IMG/VR virus record: IMGVR_UViG_3300043774_001004
Location: 1 to 64,000 of that record
Direction: 5' to 3' (one strand)
Source: a virus
DNA: 64,000 bases
In this document: positions 49,311 through 58,669 of the stretch, piece by piece
How the letters are laid out: the number at the start of each line of letters is the position of its first letter
How positions within the stretch are numbered: position 1 is the first letter of the stretch
Notes under the pieces: model-generated
The model's input: only the letters and a program-made list of their open reading frames with translations
Database searches by the model: none
What the model was told of the DNA's origin: nothing
Translations under genes and position numbers: made by a program

Positions 49311-50369
49311 ATGGAATCAAACGAGGTTATAATTATTCTAGCACATTGCGATAACAGCAATAAACTTGAAATACTTGAGGAATGTATCGAATTGTGTAAA
49401 AAACAAAATAGGAAAATTATAATTTCAACAAATTATAAATTACCTGAAAGGATATATGAAAAAGTAGATTACATCGTATATGAAAAGGAAAACAGGTTAA
49501 TTTACCATTATGAAAATATACCAAGTGGGTATAGTTTTTTTATAAATTTCCCAACATACTGGCATATTCAAAGGGTTGAGTATGATATCGGTTATGCTGC
49601 TTTACAATTGATAAAAAACGGTTTAAGCCTTTCAGTGCAAAAAGGATTTGTTAAATCACATTTTGTAAATTATGACTATCTAATACGCGAAGAAAACTTT
49701 TTTGAAAAATATGCAGCACTGTTAGGCTTAGAATATGATGCTATTTCATATTATTTTTGCCATGATTTTTTCTTTAACACTGGCATGTTTTCAGTCATTA
49801 ACAAAACATTTTCTGAGACTTTAAAATCAGTTAATAATGTTTATGAGTATAGCAAATTACACAATGATGCCATATCATATAATGGTAACAACGGCGTTCT
49901 TGAAGGTATGCTGGATTATCTTTTTTATAAAAATAATTTAAAGTATCTAAAAGTAAAAGAAGAAAAGCTGGACGCAGAAATCAACGATTTCAATAAATTG
50001 TGTATCTTTTCAAGAAACAATTTTATAGAAAATACAGATATTGAAGTTTATAAATCAACCGATGGTTTAGACTATTATCTTACGTTTATAAATCCCGGAA
50101 ACGATAAATCTGACATAATAGAAATAAAATCAGAAGATGAAATTATATCAATTAAATTCAATGAAATAATAGAGTATGTCAATGGTATAACAGGAATGCC
50201 CTTGTTTGTATTAAAGTTATCTGATAGTCTAGCCGGTAAAAACATTATAGTCAATGTACCGACTAGGGGTTCTAAACTTATTAAGAGCAACTATAGTATA
50301 GCATCATGTGAAATACGCGACAAAAGAATTATATTTACAGATGATGTCTTAATACAAAAATCGAATTAA
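49311..50369 (+). CDS. Putative glycosyltransferase (paralogue of 50403 N-terminus)
   Basis: 352 residues. It starts IIILAHCDNSNKLEILEECIELCK and then YKLPERIYEKVDYIVYEKEN, the same domain as the N-terminal part of the following gene and related to that of 45489. It includes a SHFVNYDYLI segment shared with the next protein. A C-terminal beta-rich part (about 250-352) has no catalytic signature. Probably a sugar transferase or sugar-binding accessory protein; donor and acceptor unknown. It starts 2 bases after the heptosyltransferase-like gene. Confidence 0.6.
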   Translation: MESNEVIIILAHCDNSNKLEILEECIELCKKQNRKIIISTNYKLPERIYEKVDYIVYEKENRLIYHYENIPSGYSFFINFPTYWHIQRVEYDIGYAALQLIKNGLSLSVQKGFVKSHFVNYDYLIREENFFEKYAALLGLEYDAISYYFCHDFFFNTGMFSVINKTFSETLKSVNNVYEYSKLHNDAISYNGNNGVLEGMLDYLFYKNNLKYLKVKEEKLDAEINDFNKLCIFSRNNFIENTDIEVYKSTDGLDYYLTFINPGNDKSDIIEIKSEDEIISIKFNEIIEYVNGITGMPLFVLKLSDSLAGKNIIVNVPTRGSKLIKSNYSIASCEIRDKRIIFTDDVLIQKSN

Positions 50370-50402
50370 ACAAAACTGATTATAACCTTACAAATCAAGA
50401 TT

Positions 50403-52103
50403 ATGGACAATAGAAATAAAGAAATTGTAATTATACTTTCACATTGCGATAATCAACGTAAAGTTGATAAGTTAAAAAAATGTGTGAATGTAATAAAAGA
50501 ACAGGGTTACCCAATTATTATTTCCAGTCATATTAAGGTTCCTGATGACTTTTTTCCTGAGGTTGATTATGTTGTCTGTGATTCAGATAATCCGGTTATA
50601 AACAACATGGATAGTAATGAGATACCGTCCGGTGCACCTAATATATGGTTTAAAGATGATTCATATTACCAGGTATCATACGTGAGATATAATTATTCAT
50701 ACGCAGTAATGAAGCTCATGAAATCTTCTGCAGGTGTTGCTTATGCAAACGGGTATGAAAAAATACATTTCATCAATTATGACTACGTTATTAACGATCC
50801 TGGCATACTAAAAAAGCATTTAATTTTATTAGAAAAACATGACATAGTCGGTTATAATGAAAGTTATGAAGATCAAACTTACTTTAGTACAGGTATCTTC
50901 TCTGTAAATGCGCAGCCTTTTGTGTCAGCTTCAAATTCTATAAATTCAAAGTCTGATTTTCTTTCATATGGGCAACCTATTTTAGAAAAATTTATACACG
51001 AGTATTATCATAAAAAGGCAGGTTTAAGCATAGAAAACTCTATGCATATAGACACTATAAAAAATTCATGTGAAATAAACACCGAGGCGACATTTAATGG
51101 TATTATAGACGGTTTTAACGGTATCTTTTATTTGTTTTTTGCAAAAGACGAAGTCAAAAATAGTTACTATATTTCAACATGGGTAAATTCTGATTCATCA
51201 AAGCAGATTTTTTTGACAATTGATAATAAAAAAATTACAGTAGATACCTTACCATTTAATCAAAAAACAATAATAGACGTTACTGAAATTATAAAAAGTG
51301 GTAAAGTTATCAATGTTAGCGTTCCTGAATATCAATTCACAGATCAGTATCACCTCTTATATGAAACATCATACTGTGAAATACTCAACAATAATATAGT
51401 CAAAAGCATTGACAGTTTTGATTCCGTATTATTAAATGACGCCAATATTAAACCAAGAGCTTTTTCTGAAATTTCTAATAGCTTTGGTAGTGATAAATCA
51501 TGGTATCATAAATATGACAAGGTATATCCTGACTTTCTAGAAAGATTTAGAAATGAAAGCTTTAATTTATTCGAAATAGGAATAGAAGCAGGCGGATCGT
51601 TCAAGTTATGGCAAGAATATTTTCCATATGCAAGAATATATGGAATGGACATAGGCGTTGCCTTTAAAAATGAAAGAGGTGAAGTTTTTATCGGGGATCA
51701 AAGTAAAAAGGAAGACCTTGAAAGAATTGCTAATACTATAAAAGATAAGTGTAAAGTTATTATAGATGATGGTAGCCACGTAGCTGAGCATCAGCTTAAA
51801 ACCTTTTACTATTTTTTCGAAAATCTATTAGACTATGGTGGAGTTTACATTATAGAAGACATAGAATGTAGTTATTGGAAGCCTGAGGTACATGTTTATG
51901 GTTATGAGAGCGGCCACTTCAATATAATCGACTATTTCACAAAATTAAACCATACCGTAAACAGTCACTATAGTTTACATGTAAATAATCTAAATATAAA
52001 ATCTATAACATTTGCTTCTAATTGTATTATAGTAACAAAGAAAACAGAACATGATATAATAGAGGATAGTCAAAGATTTTATAGATTTGGAAATTTACTA
52101 TGA
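50403..52103 (+). CDS. Glycosyltransferase-like domain fused to SAM methyltransferase
   Basis: 566 residues. N-terminal domain: IVIILSHCDNQRKVDKLKKC, VDYVVCDSDNPV, HFINYDYVIND, homologous to the preceding gene. A beta-rich middle follows. The C-terminal domain (about 350-560) is a class I methyltransferase of the macrocin-O-methyltransferase/cephalosporin-hydroxylase type: FNLFEIGIEAGGSFKLW, ARIYGMDIGV, VIIDDGSHVAEHQ, GGVYIIEDIE. It would methylate a sugar hydroxyl. Confidence 0.72.
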   Translation: MDNRNKEIVIILSHCDNQRKVDKLKKCVNVIKEQGYPIIISSHIKVPDDFFPEVDYVVCDSDNPVINNMDSNEIPSGAPNIWFKDDSYYQVSYVRYNYSYAVMKLMKSSAGVAYANGYEKIHFINYDYVINDPGILKKHLILLEKHDIVGYNESYEDQTYFSTGIFSVNAQPFVSASNSINSKSDFLSYGQPILEKFIHEYYHKKAGLSIENSMHIDTIKNSCEINTEATFNGIIDGFNGIFYLFFAKDEVKNSYYISTWVNSDSSKQIFLTIDNKKITVDTLPFNQKTIIDVTEIIKSGKVINVSVPEYQFTDQYHLLYETSYCEILNNNIVKSIDSFDSVLLNDANIKPRAFSEISNSFGSDKSWYHKYDKVYPDFLERFRNESFNLFEIGIEAGGSFKLWQEYFPYARIYGMDIGVAFKNERGEVFIGDQSKKEDLERIANTIKDKCKVIIDDGSHVAEHQLKTFYYFFENLLDYGGVYIIEDIECSYWKPEVHVYGYESGHFNIIDYFTKLNHTVNSHYSLHVNNLNIKSITFASNCIIVTKKTEHDIIEDSQRFYRFGNLL

Positions 52104-52165
52104 AAATAAACTACTATAATAAACAAATCTATTACAAACAATATAAATCAAAAATAATAAAGATT

Positions 52166-52351
52166 ATGACACAAGATCAAGCACTTTCAGTTTTAGTACA
52201 AGCAGCCAGAGTAGCTCAGGCAAAAGGAGCATTCACTCTAGAGGATGCTAAAGTAGTTGCAGAAGCAGTTGCGGTATTTACACCAGCTCAAAAAGAAGAG
52301 TCTGAAGTTACACCAACAGTTGACGCTGTAACAGAAGAAAGCGGTAACTAA
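52166..52351 (+). CDS. Small helical phage protein
   Basis: 61 residues from the ATG at 52166: MTQDQALSVLVQAARVAQAK followed by GAFTLEDAKVVAEAVAVF and an acidic tail. Two amphipathic helices; similar small proteins are, as I recall, common in Bacteroidota phages, but the function is unknown. A longer frame from 52100 exists; 52166 was chosen because the extra 22 residues are an unlikely Tyr/Lys run and TATAAATC (52142) plus an A-rich leader fit a start here. Confidence 0.6.
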   Translation: MTQDQALSVLVQAARVAQAKGAFTLEDAKVVAEAVAVFTPAQKEESEVTPTVDAVTEESGN

Positions 52352-52360
52352 TCGCTTTCT
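52336..52360 (+). promoter_or_regulatory. Hairpin across stop codon and next gene start
   Basis: AGAAAGCG (52336-52343) pairs with CGCTTTCT (52353-52360), enclosing the TAA of the small gene and ending one base before the ATG at 52361. No T tract. It could restrict ribosome entry at the amidotransferase start. Confidence 0.45.
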
Positions 52361-52999
52361 ATGCGAATTGCCATCGCACCACCTAAATCTGGCCTACAAG
52401 ATTACATAGACTGGTTATCGTTACACTTTTCTATTAGCGTTTTAGAGCCAGATGAGGACCTTACTAATTATCAAGGTCTAGTCCTTACAGGCGGTGCAGA
52501 TATTGGTAAAAACCCAGAGCGCGACAGGATAGAAAAGATCTATCTTGATCGCGCTCTCTTTTTGGGTATACCTGTTTTAGGTGTATGCAGAGGTCTTCAA
52601 TTAGTCAATCTACATTTAGGCGGTACCCTATTAGATGATATAGAAGAGACTGTATGTAACCACGGCTTAGACAGAGAGCTTCTTTCAAGAGATGGCATGA
52701 AAATATCTCAAATGCCATCTAGTTTCCATGACGTCTTTTTTGAAAACACGGTCATTAAAGTTAACTCAAGGCATCATCAGGCTATAGATATACTAGCGGA
52801 CAGCTTAATATCACATGGCGTAGCCACTGATGGAATAATAGAGATGGCAGGCAACGATCAGTTTGTACTTGTCCAATGGCATCCAGAAAGACCTGAAGTT
52901 AGAGACATGATATGCTCTACCATGGTCATAGAAAAATTTAAAGATTTGATAAATGAAAAAGCAAGTCAAGATCAAGCCAAGCATAGTCAAGCCAGATAG
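52361..52999 (+). CDS. Class I glutamine amidotransferase, peptidase C26 type
   Basis: 212 residues. LVLTGGADI (about residue 44), nucleophile Cys in LGVCRGLQLVNLHLGG (about 87) and VQWHPERPE (about 170) give the Cys-His-Glu triad of gamma-glutamyl hydrolases like PuuD. Stand-alone enzymes of this type cleave gamma-glutamyl amides, or supply ammonia to a synthetase. In a glycan cluster it might support aminosugar formation, together with the DegT-like protein at 61565. A very long hairpin is embedded at 52511-52566. The next gene starts 47 bases before its end. Confidence 0.8.
   Translation: MRIAIAPPKSGLQDYIDWLSLHFSISVLEPDEDLTNYQGLVLTGGADIGKNPERDRIEKIYLDRALFLGIPVLGVCRGLQLVNLHLGGTLLDDIEETVCNHGLDRELLSRDGMKISQMPSSFHDVFFENTVIKVNSRHHQAIDILADSLISHGVATDGIIEMAGNDQFVLVQWHPERPEVRDMICSTMVIEKFKDLINEKASQDQAKHSQAR
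52511..52566 (+). repeat. Long intragenic inverted repeat with T tract
   Basis: AGAGCGCGA-C-AGGATAGA-AAAGA-TCTATCTT-GA-TCGCGCTCT then CTTTTT. About 17 bp of stem (52516-52533 with 52539-52557), preceded by AAAAACCC and followed by T tract and GGG. It is a perfect-looking intrinsic terminator inside the amidotransferase gene. Confidence 0.75.
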
Positions 53000-54518
53000 A
53001 GTTCCTGCTCAGATGCCAACTGTCAGAAGGGGCTCAGGCGGCCCAGATGACAATGGCGGATCACATATGGATGCAAGGCAAAGGGCAATGGCTGAAATAG
53101 CCAGACAGAATTACAACAAGGTAATGGGCAGAAGAACCGGTAAAGACTATAGCGGTTACGTGGGAGATCCTCTTACTAAAAATATGTCACAGATCGGCGA
53201 TGCTAAAAGGTCAGATACTGTATTTATTATAGGAGGAGGCCCATCCCTTATAGGTTTTGATTTTAATTCACTTACAGGTCGTGATACAATAGTTGTAAAT
53301 AAAGCTGTAGAGTATGTGCCAAATCCTACATACTTTATAACAATGGACTATTCTTATCTTTCAAAATCAGAACACTGGATAGCCAATTATTCTAAAAGAG
53401 GTATCAGTACTGTGTTTGTTGCCAATATGACAGGCAATCTAGCAAAAAAGGAAGAAATATATGTAGACACTAAGTTTAATATACGTTATACTAAACTGGG
53501 TGAGTTTAACTATGTTATAGAGTCTAAATATAGAATACATCCGAAAACAGGATTTGGTAAAACTTTAGGAGATTTTGCACATGGTGACAACAGCGGATTC
53601 TGCGCTGTACAGTTGGCTATTTTACTAGGGTATGAAAAAATATATTTGCTAGGTTTTGACATGAAGGCGGAAAGAAATACTAAAACGCATTTTCATGACG
53701 GTTATAAGGGCTCTAGTAGCATAAGAGGCAACATTGCAGGCTATGCAGAAAATATGAAAAACGCTTTAAGGTTAGTAAATGAACCAGAAAGGATCATCAG
53801 CTGCTCTCAGAGCAGTTCATTAAACCAGTACATCAAATTTAAAAATTATGATGACATAAAGACGCAGTATTTTATACAAGAAGATAACATACAAGAAGAT
53901 ATGGAACAAAACAATATTAAGGGATTATCGAATCTAGTGATTGTTGGTTATTACACCGTAAATACACCCTATCAAAATGAGGCGGTTAAGCTAATCAATT
54001 CATGTAAGAGGCTCGGCTTAAACCATGATATTATTGGAGTTGATAATCTAGGTAGCTGGCAATCAAACACTAGATATAAAGCAAAATTTATGGGTGATAT
54101 GCTCTTAAAGCATCCCGATAAAAGGCTTTTATATGTAGACTGTGACGCAGTAATACACAGGTTACCTGATCTATTTAAGAGTTATTCAGCAGACATCGCA
54201 GTTAGATTCCAGGACTTCAAATGGAGAAAGAATGAATGTCTTAGTGGAACAATCTACATGGAAAACAATCTTAAGACCAGAAAGCTTTGTGAAATATGGG
54301 GTAAGATTAACAAGAGTGAAGGCCCACAGGCTAAAACATTTGAACAATGGAATTTAGGTGCTGCAATTGAACAAATGGCTAAATCAGACGGTCTGGTCTG
54401 TAAGAACTTACCACCTGAATATACATTTATTTTTGACTCAATGAGAAAAATGTACCCAAATGCGGTTCCAGTAATTGAGCATTTTCAAGCAAGTAGAAAA
54501 TATAAACATAAAGTATGA
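52953..54518 (+). CDS. DUF115-like domain fused to glycosyltransferase
   Basis: 521 residues. Residues 1-80 are a basic Gly-rich linker. Residues about 85-300 are the Rossmann-like domain of the 863-1717 protein: VFIIGGGPSLIGFDF, IVVNKAVEYV, GDNSGFCAVQLAILLGYEKIYLLGFDM and HFHDGY. Residues about 325-521 form a GT-A-like domain: VIVGYYTVNTPYQNEAVKLI, RLLYVDCDAVIHRLPDLF (D-x-D), WNLGAAIEQM. It overlaps the amidotransferase by 47 bases; this start is supported by the match KPDRVPA with the paralogue's KPERVQK. Confidence 0.75.
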   Translation: MKKQVKIKPSIVKPDRVPAQMPTVRRGSGGPDDNGGSHMDARQRAMAEIARQNYNKVMGRRTGKDYSGYVGDPLTKNMSQIGDAKRSDTVFIIGGGPSLIGFDFNSLTGRDTIVVNKAVEYVPNPTYFITMDYSYLSKSEHWIANYSKRGISTVFVANMTGNLAKKEEIYVDTKFNIRYTKLGEFNYVIESKYRIHPKTGFGKTLGDFAHGDNSGFCAVQLAILLGYEKIYLLGFDMKAERNTKTHFHDGYKGSSSIRGNIAGYAENMKNALRLVNEPERIISCSQSSSLNQYIKFKNYDDIKTQYFIQEDNIQEDMEQNNIKGLSNLVIVGYYTVNTPYQNEAVKLINSCKRLGLNHDIIGVDNLGSWQSNTRYKAKFMGDMLLKHPDKRLLYVDCDAVIHRLPDLFKSYSADIAVRFQDFKWRKNECLSGTIYMENNLKTRKLCEIWGKINKSEGPQAKTFEQWNLGAAIEQMAKSDGLVCKNLPPEYTFIFDSMRKMYPNAVPVIEHFQASRKYKHKV

Positions 54519-55120
54519 TAGTAAGTGAAAAAAATAAATACGTGTTTATTTCTGTAATGAAATCAGGCACGCATTCAATGTATGAGTATTTAGTTAAAAA
54601 TTATGGAGGCAAGCATTTTACAAGAGGTAAAATTCTAAATGCCGGAGGAAAATATCACACAAATATCATACCTAAAGAAAATCAAGATTATTATAAATTT
54701 ACTCTAGTTAGAAATCCCTATAGTAGAGCCATATCAATATACAATGTCTGTAAAAACATAGAACCATATAAAGAAGACTATGTAAATAAAATAGGACATG
54801 ATTTCTTGAGCTTTTGTAAATGGCTTTCTAGTAATAATTGTAAAAAAGATCCAGGTAGAGCAGGTTTTGTTGCAAGACCGCAATCTGAATGGTTGCGCCC
54901 ATGTGGCAAATTCGACAAAATTTTACATGTGGAAAATGTTGAAAGTGAACTTAAAGATCTACCTTTTATAGATAAAGATATCCCATTTCCTAATTTATTA
55001 GAGAGGACAGATAAAAGTAAATGGAAAGAATTTTATAATCAACAGACTGCTGATCTTGTTTATAAATGGGCCCAAAGGGATTTTGAACTGTATGGCTATG
55101 ATAAAGAATCTTGGAAATAA
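54515..55120 (+). CDS. Sulfotransferase (family 2 type)
   Basis: 201 residues. FISVMKSGTHSMYEYL (about residues 11-26) is the phosphosulfate-binding loop, and FTLVRNPYSRAISIYN (about 67-82) is the 3'-phosphate motif of PAPS-dependent sulfotransferases such as carbohydrate sulfotransferases. A LHVENVESELKDLPF segment near the C-terminus also fits. It would sulfate a sugar hydroxyl, given its location among glycosyltransferases. ATG overlaps the preceding stop (TATGATAG). Confidence 0.82.
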   Translation: MIVSEKNKYVFISVMKSGTHSMYEYLVKNYGGKHFTRGKILNAGGKYHTNIIPKENQDYYKFTLVRNPYSRAISIYNVCKNIEPYKEDYVNKIGHDFLSFCKWLSSNNCKKDPGRAGFVARPQSEWLRPCGKFDKILHVENVESELKDLPFIDKDIPFPNLLERTDKSKWKEFYNQQTADLVYKWAQRDFELYGYDKESWK

Positions 55121-55129
55121 AATTTAGAC

Positions 55130-55798
55130 ATGGACATAAATAGTTACTTCGACAAAATAGTCTGCATCAATCTAGAAAGAAGACAAGATAGATGGAAGGA
55201 GTCAAAAAAAGAATTTGAAAAACACGGTCTAGATGTTTTAAGAATAGATGCAGTAGACGGGAATCCAATGGGATGGACTAAAGACTCGATGTTTCCTGGT
55301 CGCCATGATGGTGCCCTCGGCTGTATTGCTAGCCATGTAAATGTGTATAAAATGGCCAAAGAAAACGGCTGGAAAAATGTTTTGATAATCGAAGATGATT
55401 GTGAATTTATAGACAACTTAAATGAAAAATTCAAGTCATCTATCAAGACATTACCAGAAGATTGGGACATGTTATATTTTGGAGGAACCCATAAAACAAA
55501 AAATGGTAAATTTATACCAGAGAATTTCAATCAACACTTTGTTAAAGCTAAAAGAATACTTACAACCTCGTGTTATGCTGTTAATAATACAATGTACGAT
55601 ATTATTCTAAATAAAGTTTTAGAAAGAGAACCCACATTTGAGACAACCATTGACGGCTACCTAGCAATATACATGCAACCTATTTGTAAAACTTATGCGT
55701 ATCATCCTCCTATTGCCTGGCAAAGAGCAAGTCATAGCGATGTACAAAACTCATTTAGAGATTATTCACATCTAAGAAAAAATAATATAAGAGACTGA
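55130..55798 (+). CDS. GT25 glycosyltransferase
   Basis: 222 residues. A typical GT25 protein: IVCINLERRQDRWKESKKEF at the N-terminus, FPGRHDGALGCIASHVNVYK (the G-x-x-GC-x-x-SH motif), VLIIEDDCEFID (the E-D-D motif, about residue 86), LPEDWDMLYFGG, and a C-terminal DGYLAIYM. This family adds galactose or other sugars to LPS and to collagen-like proteins. One of three GT25-type domains in the window. Confidence 0.88.
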   Translation: MDINSYFDKIVCINLERRQDRWKESKKEFEKHGLDVLRIDAVDGNPMGWTKDSMFPGRHDGALGCIASHVNVYKMAKENGWKNVLIIEDDCEFIDNLNEKFKSSIKTLPEDWDMLYFGGTHKTKNGKFIPENFNQHFVKAKRILTTSCYAVNNTMYDIILNKVLEREPTFETTIDGYLAIYMQPICKTYAYHPPIAWQRASHSDVQNSFRDYSHLRKNNIRD

Positions 55799-55799
55799 T

Positions 55800-56390
55800 A
55801 TGCCTATAAGCCATAAACATAAAATAATTCTTATACATATTCCTAAAAATGCCGGAACTTCAATCGCTAATTCATTAGAAATGACGGACATGGGACATCA
55901 TAAACCCCATTATTATAAAAAGAAATATCCAAAAGAATGGGCATCATACAAGAAAATAGCAATTATTAGAAATACATGGGATAGATTTGTCTCAAGTTAT
56001 GAATATGCCAGAATGGAGGAAAGTTATTGGCATTCTGTTACTGGTAAGGCTAGGTATTCAAAGCATCCTGATCTAGATTTATTAAAAAACATTGAGTTTA
56101 ATAAATGTGTTATAATGTTTAAAGAACAACCAGAGCTCTTTAAGCACCAGGGGTGGCACAGCCAGTGTAGTTACATATTTGATGAAAATAACGATCTAAT
56201 GGTTGACATACTGATAAATTATAAAAATCTTGAAAGCAAGATACATGAACTCACAGGAGTAAAGATAAAAAATCAAAACAGCAGTGGCCATAAAGATTAT
56301 AAATTATACTACGATTCTGATAGTATAGAAGTAATCTCTGAGGTTTACAAAAGAGATATAAAATTATTAGGTTTTACATATGAAGACTAA
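55800..56390 (+). CDS. Sulfotransferase (family 2 type), second small copy
   Basis: 196 residues. LIHIPKNAGTSIANSL (about residues 12-27) and IAIIRNTWDRFVSSYEYA (about 56-73) are the two PAPS-binding motifs of sulfotransferase family 2. HSQCSYIFDENNDLMVDILINYKNLE at the C-terminal half is also characteristic. Different enough from the 54515 copy to have its own acceptor. It overlaps the next gene by 11 bases. Confidence 0.82.
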   Translation: MPISHKHKIILIHIPKNAGTSIANSLEMTDMGHHKPHYYKKKYPKEWASYKKIAIIRNTWDRFVSSYEYARMEESYWHSVTGKARYSKHPDLDLLKNIEFNKCVIMFKEQPELFKHQGWHSQCSYIFDENNDLMVDILINYKNLESKIHELTGVKIKNQNSSGHKDYKLYYDSDSIEVISEVYKRDIKLLGFTYED

Positions 56391-56922
56391 AAAAATGTTG
56401 AAGACGAATAACTGGTTTAACTATCAGGATTTCTATGAGAGTATGGCATCTATTAAAAAATATAAAACATATGTCGAACTAGGTGTATGGAAAGGCCACT
56501 CTGTTAGCTATCTAGCATCTAAGCTCAAAGGTCGTAATGTCAAAATATATGCTGTAGATATTTTCGAAGACTGGGATAAAAATAAAAAGGTATTAGACGA
56601 GGTTAAATATGTCACAGAGCTTTATAACGAAAATCTAATAAACGAAGGTGTCAGAAATATGATAACAGATATTAGATCTATTTCCTGGGAAGCAGCAGAT
56701 AATTTTAAAGAAGGTGAAGTTGATTTTGTATTCATCGATGCAGATCATACATATAATTCCGTCATAAAGGATATCAAAGCGTGGTTGCCTAAAATAAAAA
56801 AGGGCGGTATAATAAGCGGTCATGATTATTTTACATCACCTGGTGTAAAGTCTGCAGTAGATGAATTATTAGGTAAAGTAGAAAGTGATAGAAAACAAAA
56901 CATCTGGTATAAAAAAGTATAA
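56380..56922 (+). CDS. SAM-dependent methyltransferase (Methyltransf_24 type)
   Basis: 180 residues. KTYVELGVWKGHSVSYLAS is the SAM-binding loop, IYAVDIFEDWDK the acidic end of strand 2, VDFVFIDADHTYNSVIKDI the catalytic/metal region, and GGIISGHDYF the following loop. A paralogue (60439-60996) shares the NNWFNYQDFYE N-terminus and whole layout. A start at 56395 (MLKTNNWF) is equally possible. Probably an O-methyltransferase for sugars. Confidence 0.82.
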   Translation: MKTKKMLKTNNWFNYQDFYESMASIKKYKTYVELGVWKGHSVSYLASKLKGRNVKIYAVDIFEDWDKNKKVLDEVKYVTELYNENLINEGVRNMITDIRSISWEAADNFKEGEVDFVFIDADHTYNSVIKDIKAWLPKIKKGGIISGHDYFTSPGVKSAVDELLGKVESDRKQNIWYKKV

Positions 56923-56923
56923 C

Positions 56924-57796
56924 ATGGCATATATTACACCAAAATTAGTAAAATTCGGAGAAAGCAAGAATCTGCGTAGTTCTATAGGTCATGCCATGTA
57001 TAATTACATAACAGCTTTGATAATAGCCCATAAATTTAATCTAAATTTTATACATCAACCTTTCACACATGATACAGAAAGGTTTGAAAGGGTGCTAGGA
57101 TTGTGTAATAAATTTCCAAAAATAAAATCAGTTAAGAATCCGGAATTTGTAAAAATAGAAAGAGTAGATTTTGGCCATATATCTAAAATACCTGAAAAAG
57201 AGTTAAATGCGAAGTTAGAAGGAATAGGTAAAATCGTAAAGAAGGGTAAACCCAACACGGTTTTTATAATGGGCGATAGTCGACAATTTCCAGGTAATCT
57301 TATAAAAGAATCTGAATTTTTAGTAAAATACATTTCTGATGCATACTGGTCTGTTAACTCTAGAAAAAATAGTTTTTACGATAAGTCTTTTACTAATATC
57401 GCCATACACATAAGAAGAGGTGATATAGTAAATGATCCTACACATCCAACATATGGTAGATGGAAAGACAATAGCCATTATCTACAGATAGTAAAAGACA
57501 TCAATAACGTAATACCTAATGCTAAATTTTACATTTTCTCAGAGGGCATACCAGAGGATTTCAGCGAGTTTAAAGAATTTAATAACCTTGATTTAGTACT
57601 AAATGGTAGTGATATCAATGCTTTCTATAATCTTGCAACAGCAGACGTACTAGTTACAGGTCAGAGTACATTTTCAACAATTCTTGCGTATATCAATCCA
57701 AATAAAGTTATTTATACACCGTGTTTATCTTTTACCATGTTTGAGAATTATAGTAAGCGTTTTATACACTACGAAAAAATACTTGATGAATTATAA
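56924..57796 (+). CDS. Fucosyltransferase-like glycosyltransferase (GT11/O-FucT type)
   Basis: 290 residues from the ATG at 56924 (a longer frame from 56885 would overlap the previous gene). The key motif is NIAIHIRRGDIVNDP, the HxRRGD donor-binding motif shared by GDP-fucose alpha-1,2- and O-fucosyltransferases. KFYIFSEGIPEDF and ADVLVTGQSTFSTILAY support the GT-B fold. A GDP-mannose 4,6-dehydratase at 62176, which makes the GDP-fucose/GDP-rhamnose precursor, fits this role. It overlaps the next gene by 8 bases. Confidence 0.72.
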   Translation: MAYITPKLVKFGESKNLRSSIGHAMYNYITALIIAHKFNLNFIHQPFTHDTERFERVLGLCNKFPKIKSVKNPEFVKIERVDFGHISKIPEKELNAKLEGIGKIVKKGKPNTVFIMGDSRQFPGNLIKESEFLVKYISDAYWSVNSRKNSFYDKSFTNIAIHIRRGDIVNDPTHPTYGRWKDNSHYLQIVKDINNVIPNAKFYIFSEGIPEDFSEFKEFNNLDLVLNGSDINAFYNLATADVLVTGQSTFSTILAYINPNKVIYTPCLSFTMFENYSKRFIHYEKILDEL

Positions 57797-58646
57797 AATT
57801 TATATAACTAGTAATTGGGGTTTAGATCATGAAAAATTCATGAATTATCTAAAGAAACAAACACCCGGTAATAAAGGTGTATGGGATAATATTGAATTGA
57901 CATATAAAATGGAAGACGCTGATTTTATCGTTGTTCAAGATGATTCAGACCAAGGGATAATAGATTTTAAGAAAGTTATTTTTTTCGGCCGTGAACCCAA
58001 GCATATTAAATATCGATGCTGGGATAAAGAAAAATGTTTTAAGGTTTTTCATCATGAAAATAGCAACAGTTGGTTACCACAAACATGGTGGATAGGTTTA
58101 ATTTATGATGACCTAATCAATCTTAAATACATGAAAACTAGGAATCTGAGTATAATAGATTCTGGTAAAAAGCAAAGAGGTGGTCATATAACGAGATTTA
58201 ATTTTATCAACAGTCTTATTAAAAAATATCCTAACGAGTTCGACGTTTTCGGTAAAATCAATGGCTTAATTTTACCAGAAAGAGATAAGAGTAAAGCCCT
58301 ACTAGATTATAGGTATAGCTTATCAATTGAAAATGGCAGGACAGATTATTATTTTTCGGAGAAATTCGTAGATCCTATTTTGTGCTTGACTATGCCTATC
58401 TACTATGGGTGTAAGAAAATCGATAAATTTTTTCCTAAAGGTTCATACTATAACATTGATATTACCAAGAAAGGCGCAGAACAAGAGATCTATGAGCTTA
58501 TAAATAGTGACTATGCTCAAGAGAACCTAGAGCAATTGCTTGAAGCTAGGGATCTTGTGCTCAACAAATATAATATATGGCCTACTATTAAAATGGCAAT
58601 AGAAGATAAACGTAATAATCTATTAGAGTCAGATAAAATACTGTAA
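57789..58646 (+). CDS. GT10 alpha-fucosyltransferase-like
   Basis: 285 residues from the ATG at 57789. The hallmark of GT10 is present: YRYSLSIENGRTDYYFSEKF followed by VDPILCLTMPIYYGC (about residues 178-212), matching the GDP-fucose binding motif of alpha-1,3/1,4-fucosyltransferases. The N-terminal half is a GT-B fold with FFGREPKHIKY. The start was chosen over a longer upstream frame because it gives the usual 8-base overlap and removes an implausible hydrophobic leader. Confidence 0.82.
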   Translation, partial: NYKIYITSNWGLDHEKFMNYLKKQTPGNKGVWDNIELTYKMEDADFIVVQDDSDQGIIDFKKVIFFGREPKHIKYRCWDKEKCFKVFHHENSNSWLPQTWWIGLIYDDLINLKYMKTRNLSIIDSGKKQRGGHITRFNFINSLIKKYPNEFDVFGKINGLILPERDKSKALLDYRYSLSIENGRTDYYFSEKFVDPILCLTMPIYYGCKKIDKFFPKGSYYNIDITKKGAEQEIYELINSDYAQENLEQLLEARDLVLNKYNIWPTIKMAIEDKRNNLLESDKIL

Positions 58647-58669
58647 ATATATAAACTATAAGATTAAAA

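Noticed and set aside
57684-57788. N-terminal extension of the GT10 protein
   Set aside because: It would overlap the previous gene by 113 bases and add a segment unlike GT10 proteins; the ATG at 57789 gives the usual short overlap.
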